From positions 62,001-126,000 of the forward strand of contig JAXLWZ010000007.1 of the NCBI GenBank assembly GCA_046328225.1: 64,000 bases of DNA, in the 5' to 3' direction. Source of the DNA: Amarobacillus sp046328225 (GTDB lineage: Bacteria > Chloroflexota > Dehalococcoidia > Tepidiformales > Tepidiformaceae). The notes under the pieces were generated by a model that worked only from the letters and a program-made list of their open reading frames with translations, ran no database searches and was not told where the DNA came from. This document shows positions 51,336 through 59,207 of the stretch, piece after piece. The number at the start of each line of letters is the position of its first letter. Within the stretch, counting starts at the first letter, position 1. A program made the translations under genes and the position numbers.

Positions 51336-53023
51336 CGGGCGAGTTCCTCGGCGGGGGCTTCGATCGTCTCGCTGAGGGCGGCGCCGGCGGGCACCATCGG
51401 CCAGACGTTCTCTTCCTGGTCGACCTGGAAATCGAGCAGCATGGGGCCCTTGTGGTTGCGGGCCTCGCGCAGGGCGAGCTCGACTTCGTTCTTGTGTTCG
51501 ACGCGGATGGCGCGGATGCCGTAGGCGTCGGCGATCTTGCAGAAGTCCGGCTGCGTCATCGCGACGGAGACGAAGTTCTTGTCGTAGAAGAGCTGCTGCC
51601 ACTGGCGGACCATGCCGAGGTAGCCGTTGTTGAGGATGGCGATCTTCACGGGGAGCTGCTCATCGACGAGGACGGCGAGCTCCTGCATGGTCATCTGGAA
51701 GCCGCCATCGCCGCAGATGGCCCACACTTCCTGCCCGGGCAGGGCGACCTGCGCGCCGATGGCGCCGGGCAGTTCGAAGCCCATGGTGCCGAGCCCGCCG
51801 GAGCTGATGAGCTGGCGGGGCCGCTTATAGAAGTAGTGCTGCCCGGCCCACATCTGGTGCTGGCCCACGCCGGTGACGATGGTGGCGTTGCCCTGCGTCT
51901 CTTCGTAGAGCGAGCGGATGACGGCCTGGGGGAGCATGCGGCGGGATTCGCGAATGTGGAGCGTGGGGTGCTCCTCGCGCTGCTGGTCGATCCAGCGGAG
52001 CCAGTCGTTGCGGGTCTGCTGCTTCGTCTCCTCCATGAGCTTGGGGAGGACGCGCTTCACATCGCCGACGATGGGGACGACGGGCTTGAAGTTCTTGCCG
52101 ATCTCGGCGGGGTCGATGTCGATGTGGATGATCTTGGCGGTGGGGTTGAAGTCCTTGAAGCGGCCCATCGCGCGGTCATCGAAGCGCATGCCGACGCCGA
52201 TGACGACGTCGGCGTAATCGGCGGCCATGTTGGCGTAGAACATGCCGTGCATGCCGAGCCAGCCGTAGCTCAGGACGTGCTCTTCAGGGAAGGCGCCGAT
52301 GCCGAGGAAGGTCGTGATGACGGGGATGCAGGCCTTCTCGGCGAGCTCGACCAGCTCCTTGTGGGCTTCGCCCCAGATGACGCCGTGGCCGGCGATGATG
52401 ATCGGCCGCTTGGCCTGGTCGATGATCTCGGCGGCGCGGCGAATCATGCCGGCGTGGCCTTCGGTGGTGGGCTTATAGCCGCGAAGGCTGACCTGCTCGG
52501 GCCATTCGAACTCGGTCTCTTCCTGGAACACGTCCTTCGGGATATCAACGAGCACGGGGCCGGGGCGGCCGGTGGTGGCGATGTGCGTCGCTTCGCGAAT
52601 GGCGAGGGCGATCTCGCTCGCGTTCATGCACATGTAGTTGTGCTTGGTGATGGAGTGGGTGATGCCGGTGATATCGGCTTCCTGGAACCCATCCTTGCCG
52701 AGGAGCGCGCGGCCGACGTTGCCGGTGAGGGCGAAGACGGGGGTGGAATCCATCCAGGAGGTGCAGATGCCGGTCACCAGGTTGGTGGCGCCGGGACCGC
52801 TGGTGCCGAGGCAGACACCCATCCGGCCGCTCGCGCGGGCATAGCCATCGGCCATGTGGGCGGCGCCCTGTTCGTGGCGAACGAGGATGTGGCGGATGCC
52901 GGGGAACTGGGGAAGGGTGTCGTAGAGGGGGAGCACGACGCCTCCGGGGTAGCCGAAGATCGTGTCGACGCCCTCGCGCTGGAGGGATTCCAGCGTGATC
53001 TGTGCGCCAGTCATGCGCGCCAT
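51332..53023 (-). CDS. ilvB: acetolactate synthase large (catalytic) subunit
   Basis: A 563-residue thiamine-diphosphate enzyme that condenses pyruvate with pyruvate or 2-oxobutyrate. ITLESLQREGVDTIFGYPGG starts the N-terminal domain; the catalytic Glu is in VRHEQGAAHMADGYARASG; the FAD region contains GVGMRFDDRAMG; and the diphosphate site is GDGGFQMTMQELAV with ILNN. Length fits the family. The upstream 200 bases may be a regulated leader, as in many ilv operons. Confidence 0.96.
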   Translation of the reverse strand: MARMTGAQITLESLQREGVDTIFGYPGGVVLPLYDTLPQFPGIRHILVRHEQGAAHMADGYARASGRMGVCLGTSGPGATNLVTGICTSWMDSTPVFALTGNVGRALLGKDGFQEADITGITHSITKHNYMCMNASEIALAIREATHIATTGRPGPVLVDIPKDVFQEETEFEWPEQVSLRGYKPTTEGHAGMIRRAAEIIDQAKRPIIIAGHGVIWGEAHKELVELAEKACIPVITTFLGIGAFPEEHVLSYGWLGMHGMFYANMAADYADVVIGVGMRFDDRAMGRFKDFNPTAKIIHIDIDPAEIGKNFKPVVPIVGDVKRVLPKLMEETKQQTRNDWLRWIDQQREEHPTLHIRESRRMLPQAVIRSLYEETQGNATIVTGVGQHQMWAGQHYFYKRPRQLISSGGLGTMGFELPGAIGAQVALPGQEVWAICGDGGFQMTMQELAVLVDEQLPVKIAILNNGYLGMVRQWQQLFYDKNFVSVAMTQPDFCKIADAYGIRAIRVEHKNEVELALREARNHKGPMLLDFQVDQEENVWPMVPAGAALSETIEAPAEELAR

Positions 53024-53280
53024 GGGCCAGGGTCCTTCTCCACGGGCAGCTGTTGTGGACCGGCGGGGTTCCCGGTGAGGGAGCGCCGGCGCCTGCCTCG
53101 CCGGAAGGTCGAGGCCACCCCGTGGCGGGCCGTAGGCCCGGGACGGGGCTGAAGGCGGAGAGGGGTGGGCCGGTAAGCCCGATTGCCCTCCAGCGTGTGC
53201 CGTAGATCAGGCAGTGTAGCCGTTACAGCGACGTTACGTCACCCGGGGCAGGGGCTATGGCGGCGATAGGGGGCGGGGGA
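53024..53280 (-). promoter_or_regulatory. ilvBN leader with probable promoter
   Basis: On the minus strand GTGACG (53237-53242) and TACACT (53213-53218) with an 18-base spacer form a plausible promoter, leaving a GC-rich leader of about 190 bases before ilvB with several potential stems, including a GGGTGGCCTCG segment. This length suggests attenuation or a T-box-like element, but I could not match a known class. Confidence 0.35.
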
Positions 53281-53282
53281 GA

Positions 53283-54257
53283 TCACGCCGCGCGGAGGCG
53301 GGCGCGGGCCTGGCGGTACCAGCGGCGCAGGGGGCTGCGGAGGATGACGGCGTCGCGCATGGCGTGGACGTGGTCGCTCAGGGTGCCGGGCTCGACGCGG
53401 CGGTAGCGGGTGATCATGCCATCGAAGCCGCGCTCGGGTTCGAAGCCGGCGCGGTGCAGGGCCCAGCGCAGGGGCCGGTCGTCGTCGTAGAGGTGCCAGG
53501 CGTTTTCGTACGTCTTCGGGCGGGTATCGAAGTTGGCGAAGAGGACGCCGCCGGGGCGGAGGGCGCGATGCAGCTCGCGTGCCGTGGCGGTGACATCGGG
53601 CACGTGCACGAGCGTATCGATGGCGGTGATGACGTCGTACTTCGCGGCCGGGAGCGATTCGTGGTTGAGATTGAGGTAGCTCGCGGGCGTGCCGCGCCGC
53701 TCCAGCCGGTAGCGGGCGAATTCGAGCAGCGGCTTCGAGATATCGGCGAGGGTGGTTTCGTACCCGAGCGCGGCGAAGAGCTGCGAGGTGACGCCCGCGC
53801 CCGACCCGAAATCGAGGTGGCGGGCGCCGGGCTGCACGGGCAGCGACCGCGCGAGCACGGTGCTCACGGGGTAGGCGTGGCCCGTGGCCTGGAGGCAGGC
53901 GAACCAGAGCAGGTCGAACGACCACGACTGGACGGTGTCGTAGAAGTCGGTGATGGCCTCGGCGGAATCGCGCTGCTTCGCGTACCACTCCTGGAGGCTG
54001 TAAATCTCCCAGTTCACGCAGCGTTCGATGCACTCCTCGGGTGTGAGCTGGAAGTAGGCGGCGAGGTCATCGAGGACGGCGGCGCGCAGTTCGGCGGCAT
54101 CGAGCGGGGCGGTGGCCTCACCGGGTTCGCGCAGAAGGGCGCGCTGGAAGGCGCGCATCTGGGGGCTGCGCATGGCGGCACGCTGCAGGGGGCTCCAGCT
54201 GGCCTGGTCGGCGGGTGCCGCGAGGGGGTCGAGGTGCAGGCCAGAGGATGCGCGCAT
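53283..54257 (-). CDS. SAM-dependent methyltransferase with N-terminal helical extension
   Basis: A 324-residue protein from ATG at 54257. A long N-terminal helical part (QRAAMRSPQMRAFQRALLRE) precedes the methyltransferase fold: HLDFGSGAGVTSQLFAALG, TTLADISKPLLEFAR, YDVITAIDTLVHVPDVTAT and LRPGGVLFANFDTRP. The segment ERCVNWEIYSLQEWY upstream of motif I is unusual and might bind the substrate. No partner gene indicates what is methylated. Confidence 0.82.
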   Translation of the reverse strand: MRASSGLHLDPLAAPADQASWSPLQRAAMRSPQMRAFQRALLREPGEATAPLDAAELRAAVLDDLAAYFQLTPEECIERCVNWEIYSLQEWYAKQRDSAEAITDFYDTVQSWSFDLLWFACLQATGHAYPVSTVLARSLPVQPGARHLDFGSGAGVTSQLFAALGYETTLADISKPLLEFARYRLERRGTPASYLNLNHESLPAAKYDVITAIDTLVHVPDVTATARELHRALRPGGVLFANFDTRPKTYENAWHLYDDDRPLRWALHRAGFEPERGFDGMITRYRRVEPGTLSDHVHAMRDAVILRSPLRRWYRQARARLRAA

Positions 54258-54363
54258 GCGGTGGCTCCGTCTCCAGATAAGGAAGGAATCGGCTGGCAAA
54301 GCTGTCCAAATGAGGAGTCGCGGACGGTGCCGGACGAACCGGGCACGGGGGCTCAACCAGGCG

Positions 54364-54415
54364 AGTTCCCAGTGGCCGGTTCCCAGTTCCCAGGGGATCG
54401 ACCCCGTATGGGGAG
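54364..54415. repeat. short TTCCCAG heptad mosaic (locus 16)
   Basis: TTCCCAG-type heptads followed by GGGGATCGACCCC and GGGGAGG, in the 183-base gap between a methyltransferase start and the DUF1801 stop. The rest of the gap holds nothing recognisable. Confidence 0.85.
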
Positions 54416-54440
54416 GATGGCTGCACGGTTTATTTGCGAC

Positions 54441-54830
54441 TTAGCGGCGGCGGGGGTTCGCGGCGGCGCGGGCTTCGAGTTCGAGGGCGCGGAAGCGGCA
54501 GAGGTCGCGAATGAGATCGGCGGGCACGGGTTCGTCGAGCGGGAAGCGGACGGCGGCCTTGCCCTTCACGTTCGCGGCGAGTTGCGTGGCGAAGGTTTCG
54601 AAGAGTGCCGTGGGCGGCGGGAAGGAGAGCGAGTAGTGGGACTTGAACCCGCTCAGGTAGCAGACAAAGCCACCATGGAGGCGGTAGGCGGGGACCTGGT
54701 AGCTCATTACCTCGGCCGCCTCGGGGACCGTCTCGCGGACGATGGCGCGCACCTCGGCGAGGACGGCGCGCACGGGCTCGGGCTGGTCCGCGAGGTAGGC
54801 ATCGACCGATGGGTAGTCCGTCCGGGCCAT
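54441..54830 (-). CDS. DUF1801 (YdhG-like) protein
   Basis: A 129-residue protein from ATG at 54830. PSVDAYLADQPEPVRAVLAEVR and EVMSYQVPAYRLHGGFVCYLSGFKSHYS are the DUF1801 blocks; the conserved KGKAAVRFPLDEPVPADLIRD completes it. The family is related to YdhG/YjhQ and frataxin-like small domains; some members are proposed iron chaperones. The frame is open far upstream through the crotonase gene region but only as a shadow. Confidence 0.88.
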   Translation of the reverse strand: MARTDYPSVDAYLADQPEPVRAVLAEVRAIVRETVPEAAEVMSYQVPAYRLHGGFVCYLSGFKSHYSLSFPPPTALFETFATQLAANVKGKAAVRFPLDEPVPADLIRDLCRFRALELEARAAANPRRR

Positions 54831-54919
54831 GGGCGAACGGTACCGCGCGGGCGGCGGCGAGGGCAACGAAAACGGCGCCCCCGGGTGGGAGCGCCGTTCG
54901 CAACGAACGTTGAGGAGCG

Positions 54920-55747
54920 TCAGCGGCCGGTGAACCGGGGCTCGCGCTTCTCCTGGAACGAGGCGACGCCTTCGGCGAAGTCGTCCATGCCGAAGAGGAC
55001 CTTGAGGTGCACCATCAGGTGGTCGACGGTGGTCTCGTAATCTTCCTTGGTGCCAAGGCGCATCATGCGCTTGGTGGCCTGGACGGCCATGGGGGCGTTG
55101 GCGGCGATTTCGCGCGCCCACGAGATGGCGGTGTCGAGCAGGTCGGCATCGGGCACAACGGCGTTGACGAGGCCGGCTTCCTTGCACTGCTGCGCGTTCA
55201 GGACCTGGCCGCGGAAGAACATCTCGGAGGCCTTCGCCCAGCCCACGAGGCGCGGGAGCAGCCACGAGCCGCCGCTTTCGGGCAGCAGGTTGCGCTTCGC
55301 GGTGACGGCGGCGAGGCGGCCACCTTCGCCGGCGATGCGGATGTCGCAGAGGAGTGCGAGGTCCATGCCATAGCCGGCGGCGGCGCCGTTGAGTGCGCAG
55401 ATGACCGGCTTGTCCATGTTGTAGAGCACCACCGGCGGCGAACCGGCGAGGTCGAACAGCTGCTGGGCGTTCTTGGAACGCGCGGCGATGGAGTTCGGGC
55501 CGCTTTCGACGAGGTCGAGCCCGGCGCAGAAACCGCGGCCGCGGCCGGTGATGATGACGACGCGGACGCTGGTATCGCGGTTGGCTTCGGTGAGCACGCG
55601 CGAGAAGGCGGCGAGCATGGGGCCGCTGATCGCGTTCATGCGCTCGGGGCGGTTGAAGGTGAGGATGAGGATGTTGCCGTCGCGCTCGGCGAGCAGCTCC
55701 TCGGTGCCGGTGTCGACCTTGGTGCGGTCGAGGGTTGGCGCGGACAT
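54920..55747 (-). CDS. enoyl-CoA hydratase/isomerase (crotonase) family protein
   Basis: A 275-residue enzyme. LILTFNRPERMNAISGPML at the N-terminus, the oxyanion-hole segment FCAGLDL, then CALNGAAAGYGMDLALLCD and NLLPESGGSWLLPRLVG identify the crotonase fold; the acid positions expected for hydratases are partly kept (PESGGS). It could act on enoyl-CoA in fatty-acid or amino-acid degradation. Start ATG at 55747. Confidence 0.92.
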   Translation of the reverse strand: MSAPTLDRTKVDTGTEELLAERDGNILILTFNRPERMNAISGPMLAAFSRVLTEANRDTSVRVVIITGRGRGFCAGLDLVESGPNSIAARSKNAQQLFDLAGSPPVVLYNMDKPVICALNGAAAGYGMDLALLCDIRIAGEGGRLAAVTAKRNLLPESGGSWLLPRLVGWAKASEMFFRGQVLNAQQCKEAGLVNAVVPDADLLDTAISWAREIAANAPMAVQATKRMMRLGTKEDYETTVDHLMVHLKVLFGMDDFAEGVASFQEKREPRFTGR

Positions 55748-55833
55748 GGGCAGGCTCCAGATGGTGATACGCGAGCATGCTAGCAGGTTCGGGCCACCCC
55801 GCGCGATTCAGCGCCGGTGACGATTCAGCGAGA

Positions 55834-55959
55834 AGCTATTAGCTACTGGCTAATAGCTATTAGCGGGCAACCCCGGGGGAGGCGGGCTCCCCGTGGGGCG
55901 GCGACGGCGCGTGGCCACGCCGACAGCCGACAGCCGACGGCCGACCACCGACGGCTCCG
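55834..55959. repeat. heptad mosaic ending at the yraN stop codon (locus 17)
   Basis: TAGCTAT/TAGCTAC/TGGCTAA heptads, CGGGCAACCCCGGGGGAGG ... CCCCGTGGGG core, then CCGACAG/CCGACGG heptads running to CTA at 55960-55962 (TAG). Two unit families on either side of the core. Confidence 0.88.
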
Positions 55960-56328
55960 CTACCCGTCCCCCATTTCGATAGCGCAGAGCAGATCGATGT
56001 GCGCGGGCGCGCCGTTGGGGGCGAGGTCGATGACGAGGAGGTCGATGCGGAGGTGGGCGGGGTCAATCCCTTCGCGCTCGGCATAGGCGAAGGCGGCGCG
56101 CCACATCCGCGCGCGCTTGGTGGGCGTGAGCGATTCGGCCGCGGCGCCCGGGTGCGAGCGCCGCGTGCGAACTTCGACGCAGACCGTGTCCGTGCCGTCG
56201 CGGCAGACCAGGTCGATTTCGCCGCCGGGGACCCTGACGTTGCGGGCGACGATGGTGAGCCCGGCCGCGGCGAGGCGGTGGCCGGCCACGCGTTCGCCGA
56301 ACGCGCCCAGCTCCGCGCGCTTCGTCAT
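55960..56328 (-). CDS. YraN-family (UPF0102) nuclease-like protein
   Basis: A 122-residue protein. ELGAFGERVAGHRLAAAGLT followed by GGEIDLVCRDGTDTVCVEVR and the basic region SLTPTKRARMWRAAFAYA is the UPF0102/YraN restriction-endonuclease-like fold with the acidic E-x-D...E-V-R active site. It overlaps the 3' end of rnhB by 4 bases, a pairing seen in many bacteria. It may act in Holliday-junction or DNA processing; activity is not proven in most species. Confidence 0.9.
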   Translation of the reverse strand: MTKRAELGAFGERVAGHRLAAAGLTIVARNVRVPGGEIDLVCRDGTDTVCVEVRTRRSHPGAAAESLTPTKRARMWRAAFAYAEREGIDPAHLRIDLLVIDLAPNGAPAHIDLLCAIEMGDG

Positions 56329-56957
56329 ACCGGGAGGGCGAGGGTGAACTGGGCGACGGGGGCGAAGCTGCGGCGATGGATTTCGCAGGGGCCTTTTTCG
56401 CGCAGCAGCCGCTTGTGCTCGGGCGTGGGGTAGCCCTTGTTGTGGCAGAAGCCGTACCCCGGGTACTTCTCGCACATCTCGTTCATGAAGGCGTCGCGCG
56501 CGACCTTCGCGATGATCGAGGCGGCGGCGACGGCCACGCTCAGGGCGTCGCCATCGATCACCGGCTGGACGTTCGGCAGTGGCAGCGGCAGGGCATCGGA
56601 GATGATGTGGCCGGGTTCGACCGAGAGCTGTTCGAACGCGCGAAGCATGCACAGCTTGCGCGCCTGGTAGATGTTGACGCGGTCGATCTCGAGGTGGTCG
56701 GCCCAGCCGATGGCCCAGGGCACGGACCGCTTGATCTCGGCTGCGAGCTCGTCGCGGAGCTTTTCGGGGATGACCTTCGAATCGCGGACGGTCTTGTACC
56801 ACTTCAGCCGCCGATTCGGGGGAAGGGCGACGCAGGCGGCGGTGACGGGCCCGGCGAGCGGCCCCACGCCCACTTCATCGACGCCGGCGACCCAGAACGC
56901 CCCGGCTTTCCAGGCGGCACGTTCGAACTTGAGGCTGGGGATCGGTCCGGCGGCCAT
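56325..56957 (-). CDS. rnhB: ribonuclease HII
   Basis: A 210-residue enzyme that removes ribonucleotides and RNA primers from DNA. VAGVDEVGVGPLAGPVTAAC holds the catalytic Asp27 and Glu28; the third and fourth acids lie in HIISDALPL and VARDAFM. The usual DExGRG motif reads DEVGVGP, with Val at position 31 instead of Arg, which normally contacts the RNA-DNA junction. GYGFCHNKGYPTPEHKRLL and IHRRSF are standard. The start ATG at 56957 fits the family length. It is followed by yraN with a 4-base overlap. Confidence 0.93.
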   Translation of the reverse strand: MAAGPIPSLKFERAAWKAGAFWVAGVDEVGVGPLAGPVTAACVALPPNRRLKWYKTVRDSKVIPEKLRDELAAEIKRSVPWAIGWADHLEIDRVNIYQARKLCMLRAFEQLSVEPGHIISDALPLPLPNVQPVIDGDALSVAVAAASIIAKVARDAFMNEMCEKYPGYGFCHNKGYPTPEHKRLLREKGPCEIHRRSFAPVAQFTLALPV

Positions 56958-57034
56958 TGGCGCGATGGTACGGCGGCGGCGCGCGGCGGGGGAGGCCCCG
57001 GCCGCCAATCCTTACGCTCCCGGCGCGATTACGG

Positions 57035-57424
57035 TCAGCCTCTGCGGTGGCCGAAGACGCGCTCGTCCATCGCCTTGAGGCGGCCCGCCATCACGCGCAT
57101 CACCTCGAGGGCGAAGTAGGGCGAGCGTTCGCAGAGGTACATGAAGCGGCGGCGGTCGATGGCCACGACCTCGGCCTCGGTGTGGGCGCGAACGGTGGCG
57201 ATGCGCAGGTGGTCCTCGGAGACAAGGCCCATCTCGCCGACGATTGCGCCTGCGCCGATGCGCTCGACGTGCGTGCCATCGATGGTGATATCGAGCTCGC
57301 CGTGCTTGACGACGTACATGACCTCGCCACGTTCGCCCTCCTCATAGAGGAGGTCGCCGGCGGCGATGAAGATGGTGTCGGTGGCGTGATCGAAGATGTG
57401 GAGGACGGCGGGTTCGTTATCCAC
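57035..57424 (-). CDS. cyclic-nucleotide-binding-domain protein
   Basis: A 129-residue protein starting at GTG (VDNEPAVLHIFDH). FIAAGDLLYEEGERGEVMYVV and VERIGAGAIVGEMGLVSEDH are the phosphate-binding cassette region of a Crp-type CNB domain; the canonical Arg is not in the expected place, as RIATVRAHTEAEVVAID follows. No DNA-binding domain is attached, so it is not a regulator by itself. The last helices (FALEVMRVMAGRLKAMDER) look like the hinge of Crp proteins. Confidence 0.85.
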   Translation of the reverse strand: MDNEPAVLHIFDHATDTIFIAAGDLLYEEGERGEVMYVVKHGELDITIDGTHVERIGAGAIVGEMGLVSEDHLRIATVRAHTEAEVVAIDRRRFMYLCERSPYFALEVMRVMAGRLKAMDERVFGHRRG

Positions 57425-57521
57425 GGGCAGGGCTCCGGCGAGGGTGCGCGCATCACCGCACGCGGCGCCCGTGCGAACAAGCGGCGGGCGGGTCCGAAAG
57501 CCGGGGGCGAACAGCAGTGCA

Positions 57522-57540
57522 AAGTGCTGAGTCCTGAGTA
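57522..57540. repeat. GTGCTGA heptads, left part of the IS630 target (locus 18)
   Basis: GTGCTGA-GTCCTGA-GTA, cut at the TA dinucleotide (57539-57540) by IS630. It joins the right part at 58748 in phase. Confidence 0.85.
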
Positions 57541-57549
57541 GTCCTCCAC

Positions 57550-58389
57550 CTAAACGGGTGTCGGAATTGGCGCGGCCATGACGCGGCAGAGGGAGCGGCT
57601 CGTCCAATTGAAGGGATGAGCCGCTTTGTTCCAGCGTTCGACGAAGCCCTCGATGGTGTCGGCAAGCGCGGCGGCACTGGGATGGTTGGGACGCGCCAGC
57701 AGCTTGCGCTGGAGGATGCCAAACCACTGCTCGACCTGGTTCAGCCAGGAGCAATGCACCGGCGGGAAGTGCGGCACGAAGCGGGGATGCTCCCGGAACC
57801 ATGCCGTCGCCAGCTTGCCCTTGTGCACGCGCAGGTTGTCGAGCACGAGATGGATGGTGAGCGAAGGGTCCAGGCTGGCATCGAGGTATTCGAGGAAGCC
57901 GACGAACTCGGACGCGCGCTTGCGCGACGCCGTGCGCGCGAGCACCTGCCCACAGCGGGTATCGAAGGCGGCGAAGAGGTTCAGCGCCCCTCGCCGGCCG
58001 TATTCGTGCTCCATGCGGACGGGCCTTCCCGGGGCTGCGGGATGCGTCGGCGCCGTCCGCGGCCGGGGCTGGAGACTCGTCTTCTCATCCACGCACAGCA
58101 CCCGTTCATCGGCGGCGAGCGGCCCGGTGTAGAGCGCGAGGATGTCGGCCACCTGCTGGCGGTACTGCTGGTCGCGCGGGACTTTCGGTGAGAGCCAGGC
58201 CTGGACGCGCCAGGGCCGCAGGCTGTGGCGGGCGAGCACGCGTCGCACCGTCTCGCGCGAGATCTGTTTGACGATGCCATCATCCTGCAGCTGGCGAGCG
58301 ATCTCGGTGCAGTCCCACTGCGACAGCGGAGCATCGCGCTCGGCCGGCAGTTCGCAGGCGATTTTCACGATCTCGACGGCAACCTCAGG
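57550..58389 (-). CDS. IS630-family transposase, DDE part
   Basis: About 280 residues of the catalytic half. DDE residues are visible: Asp in VLCVDEKTSLQPR, Asp in IHLVLDNLRVHKGK, Glu in WLNQVEQWFGILQRK. The frame is open upstream to 58497 but the protein homology starts at SFPPEVAVEIVKIA, in +1 frame relative to OrfA, at a TCC-CCC-TGA junction (58385-58393). A +1 frameshift there would make a single transposase. Otherwise intact. Confidence 0.9.
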   Translation of the reverse strand, partial: PEVAVEIVKIACELPAERDAPLSQWDCTEIARQLQDDGIVKQISRETVRRVLARHSLRPWRVQAWLSPKVPRDQQYRQQVADILALYTGPLAADERVLCVDEKTSLQPRPRTAPTHPAAPGRPVRMEHEYGRRGALNLFAAFDTRCGQVLARTASRKRASEFVGFLEYLDASLDPSLTIHLVLDNLRVHKGKLATAWFREHPRFVPHFPPVHCSWLNQVEQWFGILQRKLLARPNHPSAAALADTIEGFVERWNKAAHPFNWTSRSLCRVMAAPIPTPV

Positions 58390-58396
58390 GGGAAAA
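58385..58396 (-). promoter_or_regulatory. candidate +1 programmed frameshift site
   Basis: Minus strand TTT-TCC-CCC-TGA at the end of IS630 OrfA. A tRNA-Pro slipping from CCC to CCT would enter the catalytic frame (CCT-GAG). A simple mutation cannot be excluded. Confidence 0.55.
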
Positions 58397-58666
58397 GACC
58401 GGCTTGCGGCCGCGCCCGGGGGCATCCTTGAGGCCCGCGATGCCGAACTCCAGGTAGCGTCGCGCCCACTTGCGCACGATCCGGACGCCGAGGCCACAGC
58501 GCTCGGCCGTCTCCTTCTCGCTGAGCTTCATATCGAGGTAGAGGATGGCCATCGTCCTCCTCCATTCGCCGACGGGCAGGGTGTACTGGCGGCTCTGCTG
58601 CCGAAGGAGCGCCCGCTCCTCGTGGGTAAGGCAAACGTTGAAACCAAGGGGCCGGCCGCGGCGCAT
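58385..58666 (-). CDS. IS630-family transposase, helix-turn-helix part (OrfA)
   Basis: A 93-residue protein, MRRGRPLGFNVCLTHEERAL, followed by the HTH LSEKETAERCGLGVRIVRKW and GLKDAPGRGRKPVFSP-stop. This is the N-terminal DNA-binding half of IS630 transposases. It ends TTT-TCC-CCC-TGA, a sequence of the CCC-UGA type known to favour +1 ribosomal frameshifting. Confidence 0.9.
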   Translation of the reverse strand: MRRGRPLGFNVCLTHEERALLRQQSRQYTLPVGEWRRTMAILYLDMKLSEKETAERCGLGVRIVRKWARRYLEFGIAGLKDAPGRGRKPVFSP

Positions 58667-58747
58667 GAGACCTCCAACGCCACCGGCCCCAAGTATGCCC
58701 TTTCGATCACCCCCTCAGCAATTCCGCCATCCATTCCCGTGCGGCGC

Positions 58748-58834
58748 TACTGAGTGCTGAGTCGGCAACCCCCGGGGAGGCATGCGCCTCCCCCGGGGTA
58801 GCCCCTGGGAACTGGGAACCGGGCACTGGGAACT
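58748..58834. repeat. heptad mosaic, right part after IS630 (locus 18)
   Basis: TA-CTGA-GTGCTGA-GTCGGCAACCCCCGGGGAGG ... CCTCCCCCGGGGTAGCCCC hairpin, then CTGGGAA heptads. It is the ordinary mosaic once IS630 is removed. The 112 bases from 58835 to the csbD ATG hold only GC-rich leader sequence with GGGAGG before the start. Confidence 0.88.
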
Positions 58835-58946
58835 TGATGGCCTCGCAAGGCGCTTGCAGGGGCGAAGTGGGCGGGGGCGATGGTGGTGGGGGGACGATGG
58901 CCGCACACTCGCGGCGCCAACCGCCGCCATCGGGAGGTTCGTTCAC

Positions 58947-59135
58947 ATGGATAAGGACCGGATGAAGGGCAAGGCCAACGAGGCCATGGGCACCGTCAAG
59001 GCGAAGACCGGCGAGCACACGGGAAATGAGCGCATGCAAGCCGAGGGCGAAAACCAGGAGATGAAGGGCAAGGCCCAGGGCATGATGGGCCGCGCCAAAG
59101 ACAAGGCCCGCGACATCAAGGACAAGGTCCGCTAG
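58947..59135 (+). CDS. CsbD-family stress protein
   Basis: A 62-residue protein, MDKDRMKGKANEAMGTVKAK then MKGKAQGMMGRAKDKARDIK. The repeated KGKA heptad-like helices and lack of hydrophobic core are typical of CsbD/YjbJ proteins, small abundant stress-response proteins of unknown mechanism. GGGAGG lies 10 bases before ATG 58947; a longer frame upstream is not homologous. A terminator follows. Confidence 0.93.
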   Translation: MDKDRMKGKANEAMGTVKAKTGEHTGNERMQAEGENQEMKGKAQGMMGRAKDKARDIKDKVR

Positions 59136-59160
59136 CACCGCCGGTACCGGCCGGAGAGCC

Positions 59161-59188
59161 TTCGGGGCGTCGTACGACGCCCCTTCTT
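59161..59188 (+). terminator. rho-independent terminator after csbD
   Basis: GGGGCGTCG-TA-CGACGCCCC (59164-59183) followed by TTCTT, 28 bases after the csbD stop codon. Confidence 0.75.
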
Positions 59189-59207
59189 CGTGCCCCGCGA
59201 GCGCGGG

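Larger units (their letters stand above)
57541..58747. mobile_element. IS630-family insertion sequence
   Basis: A 1207-bp element flanked by TA target duplications (57539-57540 and 58748-58749). The two ends form an imperfect inverted repeat of about 29 bp including a perfect GGAATTG block at identical distance from the TA. Two minus-strand frames encode the transposase. It sits within a GTGCTGA heptad tract. Confidence 0.92.

Noticed and set aside
53080..53160. T-box riboswitch upstream of ilvB
   Set aside because: Only a GGGTGGCCTCG fragment resembles the antiterminator bulge; no stem I or specifier loop could be placed.
1194..58834. CRISPR array
   Set aside because: Repeats are 7-bp direct tandem units without unique spacers, and no cas genes occur in the window.
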